64,000 bases of DNA, from contig NZ_MZXV01000032.1 in the NCBI RefSeq assembly GCF_003253745.1, forward strand, positions 930,001-994,000. Reading direction: 5' to 3'. Shown piece by piece: positions 29,115 to 37,977 of this stretch (its first letter is position 1; each line of letters starts with the position of its first letter). The translations under genes were made by a program, and so were the position numbers. Origin of the DNA: Mesorhizobium kowhaii. GTDB lineage: Bacteria > Pseudomonadota > Alphaproteobacteria > Rhizobiales > Rhizobiaceae. The notes under the pieces were generated by a model. It made no database searches and was not told the DNA's origin. It saw nothing but the letters and a program-made list of their open reading frames with translations.

Positions 29115-29828
29115 ATGCGGACAAAATCCATGCAGGCCCAATCGATGCAAGAAAGACTGATCGTCGGCCTCGACGTGCCGACGGTGCTGGAGGCCGAGCG
29201 GGCGGTGCGCGAACTCGACGGCGTCGTCTCCTTCTACAAGATCGGCTATCAGCTGGCCTTTGCCGGCGGGCTCGACTTTGCCAGGGAACTGGCCAGCGGC
29301 GGGACAAAAGTCTTCCTCGACATGAAGCTGCTCGACATCGACCACACGGTGGCCAAGGGCGTCGAGAACATCGTCAAGATGGGCGTCACCATGCTGACCA
29401 TCCACGCCTATCCAAAGGCGATGGCGGCGGCGGTGGAAGCGGCCAGGGGCAGCGACCTTTGCCTGCTCGCGGTCAGCGTGCTGACCTCGATGGACGAGCA
29501 GGACATGATCGATGTCGGCTATGAGTATGACCCGCACACGCTGGTGCTGCGGCGCTCGGAACAGGCGCTGCATGCCGGCATGGGCGGCATCGTCTGCTCG
29601 GCCGCGGAAGCCGAAGCGGTGCGCCGCATCGTCGGGCCCGACATGGCGGTGGTGACGCCCGGCATCCGGCCGGCGGGCAGCGACCATGGCGACCAGAAGC
29701 GCGTGGTGACGCCGGCACAAGCGATCCGCAACGGCGCCAGCCATCTCGTCGTTGGCCGACCGGTCGTCGCGTCGGCCAACAGACGAGAAGCAGCCGAAGC
29801 CATCCTCGCCGAAATGCGCTCAGCGTGA
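29115..29828 (+). CDS. pyrF: orotidine 5'-phosphate decarboxylase
   Basis: With the ATG at 29115 the protein has 237 residues. Core motifs are [25 protein letters not shown] (catalytic Lys-Asp network), [18 protein letters not shown] and [11 protein letters not shown]. Other possible starts are a GTG at 29100 overlapping the upstream stop and ATGs at 29130 and 29145. It carries out the last step of UMP synthesis. The position near dnaJ-pmtA is the usual rhizobial one. Confidence 0.93.
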   Translation: MRTKSMQAQSMQERLIVGLDVPTVLEAERAVRELDGVVSFYKIGYQLAFAGGLDFARELASGGTKVFLDMKLLDIDHTVAKGVENIVKMGVTMLTIHAYPKAMAAAVEAARGSDLCLLAVSVLTSMDEQDMIDVGYEYDPHTLVLRRSEQALHAGMGGIVCSAAEAEAVRRIVGPDMAVVTPGIRPAGSDHGDQKRVVTPAQAIRNGASHLVVGRPVVASANRREAAEAILAEMRSA

Positions 29829-29839
29829 GGACCAGTTCT

Positions 29840-29968
29840 GAAACTCTACTCCGGCGGTCGTCTGACGGCGTTTTCTGCGCTTCCGGTGCTCACGTACTTT
29901 AAGTACGCTCCGCTCGTCACCTGCGGTGACCCCGAAAACACCCCAGCCGTCTCGCCGGAGCGAATTTC
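29840..29968. repeat. dispersed palindromic element, copy B (diverged arms)
   Basis: The core CACGTACTTTAAGTACGCTCC and the flanking GCGCTTCCGGTG match copy A. The outer arms differ but are again mutual inverted repeats: CTCCGGCGG...GTTTTC against GAAAAC...CGCCGGAG. It lies just after the pyrF stop codon. Confidence 0.75.
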
Positions 29969-30010
29969 AAAACTGACCCTCGCCTGCACGGACAGAAACA
30001 GGAGAAAAAA

Positions 30011-30298
30011 ATGCCGAAGGGATATTGGATCGCCCGCGTCGATGTGCGCGATGCCGAAGGCTACAAGGAGTATGTCGCGGCTGCGAAGCTTGCCTTCGAG
30101 CGCTTCGGCGCGAAATTCCTGGCGCGCGGCGGCGCGCATGAGCTGGCCGAGGGTGTCGGGCGCGCACGCAACGTCGTCATCGAGTTCGAATCGCTCGCCG
30201 CGGCGCATGACTGCTACCACTCGCCGGAATACCAGCGCGCGGTCGCCATCCGCCAGAAGGTCGCCGACGGCGAGATCGTGCTCGTCGAAGGCATCTGA
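30011..30298 (+). CDS. DUF1330 domain protein (dimeric alpha-beta barrel)
   Basis: 95 residues starting MPKGYWIARVDVRDAEGY, with FLARGG and the C-terminal pattern YHSPEYQRAVAIRQKVADGEIVLVEG, which is diagnostic of the DUF1330 family. The fold is a small ferredoxin-like dimer; no firm biochemical role is known. A strong AGGAGAA site precedes it. Confidence 0.9.
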   Translation: MPKGYWIARVDVRDAEGYKEYVAAAKLAFERFGAKFLARGGAHELAEGVGRARNVVIEFESLAAAHDCYHSPEYQRAVAIRQKVADGEIVLVEGI

Positions 30299-30555
30299 GA
30301 TCCATCGAGATCATCGACCCGAGCCTGGCGGCGCGTCAGACGACGCGCTGAAGGTTCCTTTCCCCTTAGCTTCGCCCCGCCAAGCAGGGCTCCGATCCGC
30401 TTGAGGGCGAGGCAGTTTCACTATGCCTTGGCCGACGGCCGGGCATAGCCGTTCGATAACGACCGCTATACGGCCGGCGCACGGCCCATCCAACAATCGA
30501 CTGCCGAGCCTGAGTAGCCTTCGCCCGAGCGAATTGCGACGGCGCTGGTTGCCAG
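30299..30555. other. intergenic region with an inverted repeat
   Basis: No gene recognised. CTATGCC (30421-30427) and GGCATAG (30442-30448) form a hairpin with an inner GGCCG/CGGCC stem, which may terminate transcription from the DUF1330 gene. Confidence 0.4.
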
Positions 30556-30585
30556 TTGACATGCAGGTATTTACCTGCATATTAT
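30556..30585 (+). promoter_or_regulatory. sigma-70 promoter with ArsR-type operator
   Basis: TTGACA (30556-30561) and TATTAT (30580-30585) are separated by 18 bp. A perfect 9-bp inverted repeat, ATGCAGGTA-TT-TACCTGCAT (30561-30580), fills the spacer. A dimeric repressor bound there would block polymerase, so the ArsR gene starting 28 bp downstream is probably autoregulated. Confidence 0.85.
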
Positions 30586-30612
30586 AGCCTCACAAACGAA
30601 CGAGTGAGGCTG

Positions 30613-30933
30613 ATGGACGCTGACAAGGTTTTCAAGGCACTGGGCGACCCGACACGCAGAAGGCTGCTTGACCTTCTTTGCGAGAAGAACGGACAGACGC
30701 TCGGCCAGCTTTGCGAAAACCTGGACATGGCGAGGCAATCCGCCACCCAGCACATCGACCTGCTGGAGGCAGCCAATCTGGTGAGCACGGTCAAGCGCGG
30801 CCGGGAAAAACTGCATTTTATCAACCCCGTGCCGCTGCACGAAGTCTACGAGCGGTGGGTGCGGAAATTCGAACGGCAGCGGCTCATCCTGCTGCACGAT
30901 CTGAAGCAAGAACTCGAAGGAGAGGACCAATGA
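30613..30933 (+). CDS. ArsR/SmtB family transcriptional regulator
   Basis: The ATG at 30613 gives 106 residues beginning MDADKVFKALGDPTRRRLLDLL, the classic ArsR winged-helix opening; the recognition helix is in NLDMARQSATQHIDLLEAANLV. No CxC metal site is seen, so it belongs to the non-metal-sensing group often paired with SRPBCC proteins. Its stop overlaps the start of the SRPBCC gene (ATGA). A promoter with a 20-bp palindrome directly upstream indicates autoregulation. Confidence 0.93.
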   Translation: MDADKVFKALGDPTRRRLLDLLCEKNGQTLGQLCENLDMARQSATQHIDLLEAANLVSTVKRGREKLHFINPVPLHEVYERWVRKFERQRLILLHDLKQELEGEDQ

Positions 30934-31394
30934 CCAGAGAGACGACCAGCTTTGTCTACGTGACCTACATCAGATCGACGCCGCAAAAAGTGTTCGAGGC
31001 CATAACCAGGCCTGATATCGCGAAACGCTACTGGGGCCACGAGAACGTCTCCGACTGGAAGCCGGGATCGAAATGGGAGCATATCCGCGCCAATGACGAG
31101 CGGACCGTCGAACTCGTCGGCAAGGTCGTCGAGATATCGCCGCCGACCCGTCTCGTCATGACCTGGGCGAACGCTTCGCAGGCGGACGATCCGTCACAAT
31201 ACAGCCGGGTGACGTTCGGCATCGAGGAATACGACACCATGGTGCGGCTGACCGTCACCCATGACGAACTCGAAGCCGGCAGCGGCATGGCGAAGGGCAT
31301 CAGCCAGGGTTGGCCGGCCGTGCTGTCCAGCATGAAATCCTTCCTCGAAACTGGCAGCGGCATCGACCTTTTCGCCAAGCCGAAATCGGCCTGA
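30930..31394 (+). CDS. SRPBCC (AHSA1/START-like) domain protein
   Basis: 154 residues beginning MTRETTSFVYVTYIRSTPQ, followed by KVFEAITRPDIAKRYW, WKPGSKWEH and a C-terminal helix QGWPAVLSSMKSFLETG. This is the AHSA1-like SRPBCC fold with a hydrophobic ligand cavity. Translational coupling to an ArsR-type regulator is a common pair in bacteria; ligand and physiological role are not known. Confidence 0.9.
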   Translation: MTRETTSFVYVTYIRSTPQKVFEAITRPDIAKRYWGHENVSDWKPGSKWEHIRANDERTVELVGKVVEISPPTRLVMTWANASQADDPSQYSRVTFGIEEYDTMVRLTVTHDELEAGSGMAKGISQGWPAVLSSMKSFLETGSGIDLFAKPKSA

Positions 31395-31437
31395 TGCCCT
31401 GCGATATCATGCAGAACCAGGCCAGTGGAGAACGACA

Positions 31438-31854
31438 ATGACCAAGCGCTATATCGGCGGCTGTGCATGCGGTGCGATCCGTTATGAAACCAGCGGCGAG
31501 CCCATCTTCCAGAACCACTGCCAGTGCCTCGACTGCCAGAAGCGCGCAGGCACCGGCCACGGATCCTATCTGACCTTCGGCCGGCGGGCCGATATGACAA
31601 TCACCGGCGAGGCGAGCACCTGGCGGGTGGCGGGCGCCAGCGGCAACGAAAAGGTCCACGCTTTCTGCCCGACCTGTGGAACGCCGGTCTACCTGACATT
31701 CGTCGCAATGCCGGACCTGATCGCGGTCAACGCGACCAGCCTTGACGACCCCAGCCAATTCAACCCGCAGGTGGTCACATACACTATCCGCGGCCATGCG
31801 TGGGACACGATTGATCCCTCGTTGCAGACATTCGAGCGAATGCCGCACGGTTAG
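31438..31854 (+). CDS. GFA family (CENP-V/glutathione-dependent formaldehyde-activating-like) zinc protein
   Basis: 138 residues with the GFA cysteine pattern: GGCACGAIRYE, NHCQCLDCQKRAGTGHGS and FCPTCGTPVYLTF. These cysteines bind two zinc ions. Despite the family name, most members have no proven formaldehyde activity. It lies 43 bp after the SRPBCC gene and may belong to the same transcript. Confidence 0.9.
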   Translation: MTKRYIGGCACGAIRYETSGEPIFQNHCQCLDCQKRAGTGHGSYLTFGRRADMTITGEASTWRVAGASGNEKVHAFCPTCGTPVYLTFVAMPDLIAVNATSLDDPSQFNPQVVTYTIRGHAWDTIDPSLQTFERMPHG

Positions 31855-31879
31855 ACGTCCGCCGGGCAATCGCAACCGG

Positions 31880-33148
31880 CTAGTGTGATGCCGAGTGCTC
31901 GTCGCCGGCGAGCGCTTCCGCCTGGTGGCGGTGCCCGAGCATTTCATAGCCGACGACGGTGACGGCCGGCGCCAGCATCAGGATGATCAGGCAGATCGCC
32001 ATGTCGACGCCGGCAAGTGCGGCGAGGATGGCAAGCGCCACGACCGCCGCGGTCGCGAGCAGCAGCCAGATGTGGAACGGGTCGAAGCGCTGCACAAGAT
32101 AGGTGTAGAGCGCATAGACCATCCCCAGGAAAACGGTGACGGGAATGGCGGTGGCAAGCAGCGTTTCAAGCGCGCCGATATGCGCCTTGTGCTCGATGAA
32201 ATAGGCCGCGACATGCAGCCCGGCGCCGGTCGCGACGATGGCGGCGACAATCAGCATCTGCCCATAGCCCCAGATGAATGCGCGATTGCGATGGGCATGC
32301 AGGATCGGCGCTGACGGCAGCATATAATAGACCCACCACATGCCGAAGGTGAGCCCGGTGCCGGCGATGCAGACCAGCGCCGCATCCAGGGTCCAGCCCT
32401 GCTCCTCGACCACGGCGGACAGGGTCGCGAGCGTTCCGACGACCCCTTCGCCCAAGGCGATGATGGCGAACAGGATGTAGCGCTCGGCCATATGGTGCGC
32501 GTGCCAGGGCGTGCCGCCATCCTTGCCTTCCGCGATCACCGGCCCCGCCAGTTCGATGAGCCCGAGAATGCCAGCGAGTATGATGCTGGTGCCGACCGGG
32601 AAATCCACGACGATCTGCACCACCCAGCCGATCTGGGCGACCGCGATGGCGGTGGCGTAGGTCAGGCAGGCGCGGCGCCGGACAGGGTCCTGCCGGGCAG
32701 CGCGCAGCCATTGGAAGATCATCGCCACCCGCATGATCACATAGCCCAGCACCATCACCGAATTGTTGAGGTGCTCGCCATGTTCGATGGAGGCGAACAT
32801 GCGTGGCAGGCCGATCGCCAGCACCAGCACGCCGATCATCTGCACCATGGTGCCGAGGCGGAAAATCCAGTCGTCGGTGTCATAGGCCGAGGAGAACCAG
32901 GAGAAATTGACCCAGGCCCAGCAGATGGCAAAGCTGGCGAAAGCAAAGCCGAGCAGGGCGGCCATGGAGTGGCCTTCGGCCAATGCATGGGCGAACTGGG
33001 ACGAGGCAAAGCTGAACGCAGTGACGAAGGTCAGATCGAACAGAAGCTCGAGCGGCGTCGCGACACGATGCGCCTCATGCGGATCGCGCCCGGCCATACG
33101 CCTGACATGATGGTGGAGGGCTTCGGGGTTGACGGGTGTGGTGTTCAT
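31880..33148 (-). CDS. low temperature requirement A (LtrA) family membrane protein
   Basis: 422 residues with about eleven hydrophobic segments. The family signatures are RVATPLELLFDLTFVTAFSF near the N terminus, HHMAERYILFAIIALGEGV in the middle and repeated WVNFSWFSSAYDTDDW-type loops. LtrA proteins are integral membrane proteins of uncertain function, first linked to growth of Listeria at low temperature. It converges on the GFA gene 25 bp away. Confidence 0.88.
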   Translation of the reverse strand: MNTTPVNPEALHHHVRRMAGRDPHEAHRVATPLELLFDLTFVTAFSFASSQFAHALAEGHSMAALLGFAFASFAICWAWVNFSWFSSAYDTDDWIFRLGTMVQMIGVLVLAIGLPRMFASIEHGEHLNNSVMVLGYVIMRVAMIFQWLRAARQDPVRRRACLTYATAIAVAQIGWVVQIVVDFPVGTSIILAGILGLIELAGPVIAEGKDGGTPWHAHHMAERYILFAIIALGEGVVGTLATLSAVVEEQGWTLDAALVCIAGTGLTFGMWWVYYMLPSAPILHAHRNRAFIWGYGQMLIVAAIVATGAGLHVAAYFIEHKAHIGALETLLATAIPVTVFLGMVYALYTYLVQRFDPFHIWLLLATAAVVALAILAALAGVDMAICLIILMLAPAVTVVGYEMLGHRHQAEALAGDEHSASH

Positions 33149-33183
33149 CGCGCGGCCTTCGCTGAGGGTCGTAAGCCGACACT

Positions 33184-33281
33184 AGAGCGGTTCATCGTTT
33201 CAAGGAAACGCGGAACCGCTCTATCTCCTGTTTCGACGCAATTCCGGACGGAAAACCGTTTCACACTTTTCCTGGAATTGC
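33184..33281. repeat. paired palindromic intergenic elements
   Basis: Two hairpins lie in the 33149-33408 gap. The first is AGAGCGGTTC (33184-33193) with GAACCGCTCT (33213-33222). The second is GCAATTCC (33238-33245) with GGAATTGC (33274-33281), whose inner sequence AAAACCGTTTCACACTTTTCC recurs at 53445-53512. They sit between divergent genes, so they share space with both promoters. Confidence 0.7.
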
Positions 33282-33408
33282 TCTAGGGTCAAAACCCAAT
33301 CACGCTGAACGACTGAGGTCGATCCCCATAGCGGCCATCCGAACTTATCCGCCCGCAATGCCTCTGGTAATGTGGTTCTCATTCTGCCGCACTTGTCTAT
33401 GATCGGGG

Positions 33409-34017
33409 ATGGACGCAAGTTTCAAAGTCTTTGCCAGAGCAACACTTTTGACAGTCATCCTTGCCGTTGGCGGACCGGCGGTCGCGAGCGAACTGGCCGC
33501 GACGGCTTCCAAGCCGATCTCCATATGCCACGGCTATGGTTGCAACTATCGCACCATGATTGTGCTTGGGTCCGGCGACTACATTCGTTTCCGCTCTATC
33601 TTGCATGCGGGCGCGGGTTCAGCCCGTGCCGAACGTTCCGCCATTTCGAAGGCTGTCCGCTATTTCGACCAGCGCATTTTCCGGGCCACCGGTGTCCGCG
33701 ACCTGCCGCAGTCGGAATTCGGTGCATCGCGTATCAGGGGCCAGATGGATTGTGTCGACGAATCGACCAATACGCATACGCTGCTGGTCTATCTTGCCGA
33801 GCGAAAACTGCTCACGTTTCACAAGGTCGAGGACAATGCCTCGCGCGGCCTGTTTGTCGACGGACGCTATCCCCATTGGACGGCGGTGATAAGTGATCGT
33901 GGCGGGACCCAATGGGTGGTGGACTCCTGGTATGCGGCCATGGGCGGCGCACCGGACATTTTTCCACTGAGCCAGTGGAAGGAACGGGGCGTGCTGAAAA
34001 GTGGTGCGCTGGACTGA
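33409..34017 (+). CDS. exported protein, possible transglutaminase-like/papain-like fold
   Basis: 202 residues with a signal peptide (LLTVILAVGGPAVASE, cleavage near residue 27). I do not recognise a named family. In order, it has a Cys in QMDCVDESTNTHTLLVYLAE, a His in YPHWTAVI and an Asp in WVVDSWY, the order and spacing of the Cys-His-Asp triad in transglutaminase-like cysteine proteinases. An extra CHGYGC motif near the mature N terminus could form a disulfide. Likely periplasmic. The catalytic idea is an inference from motif order. Confidence 0.62.
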   Translation: MDASFKVFARATLLTVILAVGGPAVASELAATASKPISICHGYGCNYRTMIVLGSGDYIRFRSILHAGAGSARAERSAISKAVRYFDQRIFRATGVRDLPQSEFGASRIRGQMDCVDESTNTHTLLVYLAERKLLTFHKVEDNASRGLFVDGRYPHWTAVISDRGGTQWVVDSWYAAMGGAPDIFPLSQWKERGVLKSGALD

Positions 34018-34329
34018 CGACGGGGCGCCTTAACTCAGGTGGGAAAATCAGTTTGCGGGCGTGCAGAGTGCACTACCGTTCTCATTAGCTGCGGGGCAAA
34101 CCCCGATCAGATGAACAATCAGGGAGTAAGTCCGAGATCGCTGGCGCATACCATTGCCAATTACAATTCCCGTCTGGTTTTTGCCTAGAGGCAATGTCTC
34201 CCCCCATCTCGGCCATCGGCGGCAGCCGCTGATTGAGTTTGGACCCTAAGGCAAGGCAGGACGCGTCAAGGCGCGCAGCCGGAGCCGCACGCCAAAGGCC
34301 CAGCGGTTCCGAAAGTGCCGCCGCGCCGT
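34018..34329. other. 312-bp gap between convergent genes
   Basis: I see no gene, hairpin with T-run, or repeat shared with other parts of the window in this stretch. Confidence 0.4.
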
Positions 34330-35403
34330 TCAAAGATGGTGGTTTTGGCCGACCAGCCGGCTCGCCGCGGTTTCGGCCATGGCGTCGGCAAGTTCGAGGT
34401 CCCATTGCTGGCGGCAATAGGCGCGGAAATCGAAGCAAGGCAGGCCGGGGCAGACCTCGAACTCGATGAGGTGGACCGTGTCGTCGGCCTCGACGCGCAG
34501 ATCGACGGAAAACACGTCGCGCAAACCGAGCCCGCTCGTCAGCCGCTCGGCGATCGCGCGAATCCTGGCGTCGGCGGCCGGCTGGCTGTCGGCGACCGCA
34601 ACGAGCTCCGGTTCGGCATAACGTCCTGCCGCCTTCGCCGCCTCGCCAGTGTCGCCGTAAAGCGCCAGGCTGTCCGCCATGGTCTGGAAATCGGCGCCTG
34701 AATCGACAAAGGCCACGCCAAGCGCTTCGACCGCCGCGCCCGGCACCAGGCCGAGGAAACTGGCGCGCACGTTGCGGCCGGCGACATAGGGCTGGACGAC
34801 GACATCGTCGCGATAGGCCGCAAACACGCGCCGGCTAAGCTCCAGTGCGTGGCCGAGATCGCTGGTGCGCGAATCCGGCCAGATGCCGATCTTGGCGCCA
34901 AGCCGGTTGGGCTTGACGAACCAGCCGGCGGGCGACGCGGGCGGCTCGACCAGCCAGTTCCCGTCGCGCGCAAGACCGGCCTGCGGCACCGGCAGGCCGA
35001 GCGCGCCGAGTACGGCGCCGGAGCGGAACTTGTCCTGGCAGAGCGCGAACAGCGCATCGTCGGCGCCGATCGTTTTGAACCCGCCCAGCCTCGCCAAAGC
35101 GGGTGCGGCGCCGCCATGGAAATAGGCAATGCCGTCGGTCAGTGTCCAGACCAGTGTCGTGTCTCGACCCTCGCCAGCGAGCACGCTTGCGGCATCGTCC
35201 AGCGCCACCGGCACGAAGGAGAGGCCGCGCGCCTGGCAAGCGGCGGCAAGCGCATCGAATTCATGGGCGAGATCGGTCGACTGCGCCAGATAGGAGGCGA
35301 TTTCGGCGGCGCGCTCCGGTGCATGACCGTCGGCGACGAGACGGTCGAAGCAGGCTTTTTCCGGCTCATGGACGAGGATCAGTTTTGGCGTTTGGCTCGG
35401 CAT
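34330..35403 (-). CDS. ATP-grasp domain protein (D-Ala-D-Ala ligase-like)
   Basis: 357 residues. ALCQDKFRSGAVLGALGLPVPQ (~120-141) matches the start of the ATP-grasp domain in D-alanine ligases. PAGWFVKPNRLGAKIGI carries the ATP-binding lysine, and VFSVDLRVEADDTVHLIEFEVCPGLPCFDF is the metal-binding end. There the usual Glu-x-Asn-x-x-Pro-Gly reads Glu-x-Glu-x-x-Pro-Gly. The protein probably joins a carboxylate to an amine using ATP; the substrate is unknown. It stands alone and converges on the exported protein gene. Confidence 0.75.
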   Translation of the reverse strand: MPSQTPKLILVHEPEKACFDRLVADGHAPERAAEIASYLAQSTDLAHEFDALAAACQARGLSFVPVALDDAASVLAGEGRDTTLVWTLTDGIAYFHGGAAPALARLGGFKTIGADDALFALCQDKFRSGAVLGALGLPVPQAGLARDGNWLVEPPASPAGWFVKPNRLGAKIGIWPDSRTSDLGHALELSRRVFAAYRDDVVVQPYVAGRNVRASFLGLVPGAAVEALGVAFVDSGADFQTMADSLALYGDTGEAAKAAGRYAEPELVAVADSQPAADARIRAIAERLTSGLGLRDVFSVDLRVEADDTVHLIEFEVCPGLPCFDFRAYCRQQWDLELADAMAETAASRLVGQNHHL

Positions 35404-35522
35404 GAGACGAACGATTCCCGGCGGTACGATCGCCTACCATCGCATGGCGAGGGCAATCGGCTCCCGCGAAACCGACCGGGTCGGACGGTTGCGTGACAAC
35501 GCAGCGGCCGACCGCGGTTCAA

Positions 35523-36401
35523 TCATGTGATCAGCACACGCGGCTCGAAACGGCCGTTGACCTTGATGTCGAGCAGGAAGGTCATGCCCGCCTGCGGATC
35601 GAGCTGGCGCTGCTTCTCGTCTTTCCCCTTCCAGGCGGACGTCACTGCCAGCCGATCGGCATTCTTGCCGACAAAGGCCGGACAGGATGGCTGCGTCACC
35701 GGCATCGCGACCGACCGCAGCAGCGTGCCGTCGGGTGAATAAGCCTTGACCGTTTTGCCGCCCCAGACGGCGTTCCACAGCACGCCGTCACGGTCGACGA
35801 TCGAGCCGTCGACATAACCCTTGGACGAGCGGTGATCGACGAACACTTTCGGCTCGCCGGTGGGCAGGCCGGTCGCCGGGTTGCAGTCGACGCGCATCAG
35901 CAGCCCGGTCGAGGTATCGGTGTAGTAAGCGAGCCCGCCGTCATCGGAAAAGCAGATCGAATTGGAGACGGTGATTTCCGAAAACAGGCGGCGCAGTTCG
36001 CCCTTGAAAAACCAGTAGATGGACCCGGCGCCCTTTGTCTCCGTCTTGCCCATCGTGCCGGTCCACAGGGCGCCACAGGGATGGACGCGGGAATCGTTGG
36101 AGCGGGTCAGGGGATTGTCGGCCTCGATCGGCGTGTGCAGCGTCATGGTGCCGGTCGCAACATCGCGGACATGGAGGCCGGTCTCGGTGGCGATCAGCTG
36201 GCGCTGGTCGTCGATGATGGCGATGGCGCTTGCCATCTGGCCAAGCTCGTGGATTTTCAACGCGCCGCCGGCCACCGGCTTTTCCAGGAGCTGGCCGTTG
36301 ACGATGTCGAACCAGAACAGCGCATCGGTGGTGGGATCGTAGCTCGGCCCTTCGCCGAGCTGGCAGATGTGATCGGAAAAAACCGAAACCTCACTCATCA
36401 T
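35523..36401 (-). CDS. SMP-30/gluconolactonase family lactonase (probable galactonolactonase)
   Basis: 292 residues from the ATG at 36401, which overlaps the dgoA stop (ATGATGA, a second ATG follows at once). Propeller motifs include LGEGPSYDPTTDALFWFDI with the metal-ligand Glu, NDSRVHPCGALWTGTMG, SNSICFSDDGGLAYYTDT and DGSIVDRDGVLWNAVWGG. The family opens aldonolactones. Position after dgoK and dgoA and the SDR indicates it hydrolyses galactonolactone. It is the last gene of the operon. Confidence 0.85.
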   Translation of the reverse strand: MMSEVSVFSDHICQLGEGPSYDPTTDALFWFDIVNGQLLEKPVAGGALKIHELGQMASAIAIIDDQRQLIATETGLHVRDVATGTMTLHTPIEADNPLTRSNDSRVHPCGALWTGTMGKTETKGAGSIYWFFKGELRRLFSEITVSNSICFSDDGGLAYYTDTSTGLLMRVDCNPATGLPTGEPKVFVDHRSSKGYVDGSIVDRDGVLWNAVWGGKTVKAYSPDGTLLRSVAMPVTQPSCPAFVGKNADRLAVTSAWKGKDEKQRQLDPQAGMTFLLDIKVNGRFEPRVLIT

Positions 36402-37036
36402 GCTTCTCCGAACACCGCATCCCAGGCCGCGACGGCGGCATGTGCGCGTGCCGCCACCTCGTCGACGCTCATGCCCGGCTTGAACAGGCTGGAGCCGAGG
36501 CCAAACACCGTCACCCCCACCGCCTTGTAGCCGGCAAAGTCCTTTTCCGAAACGCCGCCGACCGCGCCGACCAATGTCTGCGCCGGCAGCACCGCCCGGA
36601 TCGCGGAAATGCCTGCCGCGCCGAGCACGCTCGCCGGGAAGAATTTCAACGCCGAAGCGCCGAACCGGATCGCCTGGAAGGCTTCGGTCGGCGTGAACAC
36701 GCCCGGCATCGTCACCATGCCGTAGTGCATCGCACGCGCCATCACCTCGGCATCGATGTTGGGGCTGACCAGCAGCCGCCCGCCGGCCTTGTGCAAGCCG
36801 TCGACATCGGCTGGTGTCAGCACCGTGCCGGCGCCGACCAGTGCCGTTTTCGGAAGCACTTCGACGATCCGGGCGATCGACGAAAACGGCTCCGGTGAGT
36901 TGAGCGGCACTTCGATGGCCTCGATGCCGGCGTCGAACAGCGCCTGGCCGATCGCGACCGCTTCGACCGGCTTGAGGCCGCGCAGGATGGCGACCAGGCC
37001 GCGCTTGAGCTTTGGGAAAGGTGCGGTCTGGCTCAT
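36398..37036 (-). CDS. dgoA: 2-dehydro-3-deoxy-6-phosphogalactonate aldolase
   Basis: 212-residue KDPG/KDPGal aldolase. Glu42 in GIEAIEVPLNSP and the Schiff-base Lys131 in ALKFFPAS are in place; VGAGTVLTPADVD and FPASVLGAAGISAIRAVLP match the DgoA branch. It splits 2-keto-3-deoxy-6-P-galactonate into pyruvate and glyceraldehyde-3-P. It overlaps the dgoK stop by four bases and the lactonase start, so the operon is translationally coupled. Confidence 0.93.
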   Translation of the reverse strand: MSQTAPFPKLKRGLVAILRGLKPVEAVAIGQALFDAGIEAIEVPLNSPEPFSSIARIVEVLPKTALVGAGTVLTPADVDGLHKAGGRLLVSPNIDAEVMARAMHYGMVTMPGVFTPTEAFQAIRFGASALKFFPASVLGAAGISAIRAVLPAQTLVGAVGGVSEKDFAGYKAVGVTVFGLGSSLFKPGMSVDEVAARAHAAVAAWDAVFGEA

Positions 37037-37977
37037 CGGGCAACTCCAGTTCTGGCGATCATGCCGTTCTCGCGCGCGGCTTCGATGAGACCGGCACGCA
37101 CCGCCTCGTCGGCATCGACGGTGCGGACCTTAAGTCCGGCAAGGCCGAGCGCGGCTTGGTACAGCACTCCCAGCGCACCGGAGGCGACCAGCACGACGGG
37201 TTCCGCGCCGGCGCCATGCCGGCGGCTGGCCGAGGCGATCTCGCCACCGATCAGCAGGCCGGACAGGCAGGCGGCGGCATCGTCCGCTTTCAGATCCTGC
37301 AGCAGGCCGGCGGCGCGGATGGAAAACAGCCTCGAGGTGACATCGCCGCCCTCAGTCAATGCGGTTTCGCACCAGCTGCGGAAGAATGGGTTGTCCGAGG
37401 TGACCGGCTTGGGATGTTCGCCGAGCGAATGGCGCAGGATCGAGTGCGCGGCAAGCACGGAAAACAGCTCGCCGGTCGGCCAGGTGCCGAACCCGGCAAC
37501 GGCGCCGTCTTCGACCAGCACCCATTTCGAATGGGTGCCGGGCATGCAGACCAGCTGACGCCCTTTGGCCGGCAGGCCGGCGCCGGCAAGCTGCGTTTCC
37601 TCGCCGCGCATGACGTCGGGCGCATCGATCTGGCGCTGGGCGAGGCCCGGCACGATGCGGATGTCGCGATCCTGGCCGGGTACCCGCGCGGCACCCGCCA
37701 GGATGGCGCTGAGCGGCGCCGGCACGGTGACATAGGGCGCTTCCAGCCAGCCCTGGCGCGAGCCGGCCATGCCACAGATGATGACGGGCAGCGCCTGCGG
37801 CGCGGCCATCGCCGCCAGATGCCCTTCGAGAATGGTCGAAAAACCCTTTTGCTGGGCGGTGATCAGGCCATCATCGCCACGGCGTTCGGCAAGAACCTTG
37901 CCGTCTTTGTCGATCAGCCAGACCCGCATGCGGGTCGTGCCCCAGTCGACGGCGGCTACCGCCGGCGCTTCGCTCAC
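37033..37977 (-). CDS. dgoK: 2-dehydro-3-deoxygalactonokinase
   Basis: The GTG at 37977 overlaps the upstream SDR stop (GTGA) and is preceded by GGAGG; it gives 314 residues starting VSEAPAVAAVDWGTTRMRVWL, the phosphate-binding motif of DgoK. Other matches are VICGMAGSRQGW and LVCMPGTHSKWVLVEDG. It phosphorylates 2-keto-3-deoxygalactonate, the substrate for the adjacent aldolase. Confidence 0.93.
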   Translation of the reverse strand: MSEAPAVAAVDWGTTRMRVWLIDKDGKVLAERRGDDGLITAQQKGFSTILEGHLAAMAAPQALPVIICGMAGSRQGWLEAPYVTVPAPLSAILAGAARVPGQDRDIRIVPGLAQRQIDAPDVMRGEETQLAGAGLPAKGRQLVCMPGTHSKWVLVEDGAVAGFGTWPTGELFSVLAAHSILRHSLGEHPKPVTSDNPFFRSWCETALTEGGDVTSRLFSIRAAGLLQDLKADDAAACLSGLLIGGEIASASRRHGAGAEPVVLVASGALGVLYQAALGLAGLKVRTVDADEAVRAGLIEAARENGMIARTGVAR

